A DNA stretch of 64,000 nt from Tamarix chinensis (taxonomy: Eukaryota > Streptophyta > Magnoliopsida > Caryophyllales > Tamaricaceae). Under the pieces are notes generated by a model. The model ran no database searches and was not told the DNA's origin. It saw nothing but the letters and a program-made list of their open reading frames with translations. Each line of letters starts with the position of its first letter. The stretch's first letter is position 1. The stretch is taken from the NCBI GenBank assembly GCA_030549775.1, contig CM060174.1, positions 7,569,391 to 7,633,390 of the forward strand, written 5' to 3'. Both the position numbers and the translations under genes were made by a program. Shown here piece by piece: positions 63,818 through 64,000 of this stretch.

Positions 63818-64000
63818 ATGGTCTTCAAACTATCTAATATTTTCCTCATTGTTACTGTTCTTTGTCTCTCATCCTTAATCGTTCTTCTATTCTACAATCC
63901 CATAATTCATCGGGACAGAGGAGATTCATGGCGGAAGAACGGTCATCTACATGTGATCAATAGGAAAATCGGCATTGGATCGAAGCATCGGCAATTATTC
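63818..64000 (+). CDS. Unknown membrane-anchored or secreted protein, 5' part only
   Basis: The frame is open from ATG at 63818 to the window edge (61 codons) and continues beyond. The start context ACAAAATGG has A at -3 and G at +4, a good plant initiation context. An upstream ATG at 63765 is in another frame. Residues about 7-27 form a strong hydrophobic segment (IFLIVTVLCLSSLIVLLFY) after a short basic start (MVFKLS), so the protein has a signal peptide or a signal anchor. After it comes a basic, polar stretch (HRDRGDSWRKNGHLHVINRK). The pattern would suit a secreted peptide precursor or a type II Golgi enzyme; I do not recognise the family. The balanced base composition and promoter-like upstream DNA support a real host gene. 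Confidence 0.55.
   Translation, partial: MVFKLSNIFLIVTVLCLSSLIVLLFYNPIIHRDRGDSWRKNGHLHVINRKIGIGSKHRQLF

Overview
This is AT-rich nuclear DNA from a flowering plant. The evidence is plant-specific transposon families (CACTA/En-Spm, MuDR-like MULE with a plant mobile domain gene, a hAT-like element, solo LTRs), plant-type GT-AG introns and long AAT/TA/CA microsatellites. I see no complete host gene. The only convincing host gene is the 5' end of an unknown membrane-anchored or secreted protein that runs off the right edge (63818 onward). The species cannot be fixed from the sequence.

Layout. 1-10816: old intergenic DNA with a family of LTR-like elements starting TGTAAY and ending in YTTACA. 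One (4955-8210) is a solo LTR with a 5-bp duplication GATAT; 3' ends of two more lie at about 9279 and 10701. 10817-19125: an 8.3-kb CACTA transposon with both termini and an ATT duplication. It has arrays of AACGGTT hairpins at both ends, a TTAGGG-rich tract in its leader, a transposase gene whose catalytic part is deleted, and a second gene (Transposase_24-like plus Ulp1-type protease) broken by stops but with its protease residues intact. 20331-22036: an 860-bp tandem duplication. 24060-24690: decayed GGTGAAATAT repeats.

25590-35740: remains of a Mutator-like element on the minus strand, with a mudrA-type transposase pseudogene followed by a plant mobile domain pseudogene. The mudrA reading frame is split by a 4.6-kb solo LTR (27949-32594, duplication CTAGT). 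37134-42027: a 4.9-kb hAT-like element with 8-bp duplications matching at 7 of 8 positions, TAGAGC ends and CCGA-rich subterminal DNA, but no transposase. 42036-47535: unique-looking DNA and the left end of a second CACTA element with a different set of hairpin repeats.

47536-54500: further LTR-like pieces with strongly purine-rich blocks and a compound AAT/GAT microsatellite. 55366-56480: repeated modules with poly-T tracts. 58740-61340: TTTCACC repeats split by another solo LTR (59285-60903). 63000-64000: a more complex promoter region and the partial gene.

The window records nested insertion, with solo LTRs sitting inside older DNA elements. All transposon genes are decayed. The most informative structures are the CACTA deletion junction, its hairpin and telomere-like tracts, and the MULE with its plant mobile domain partner.
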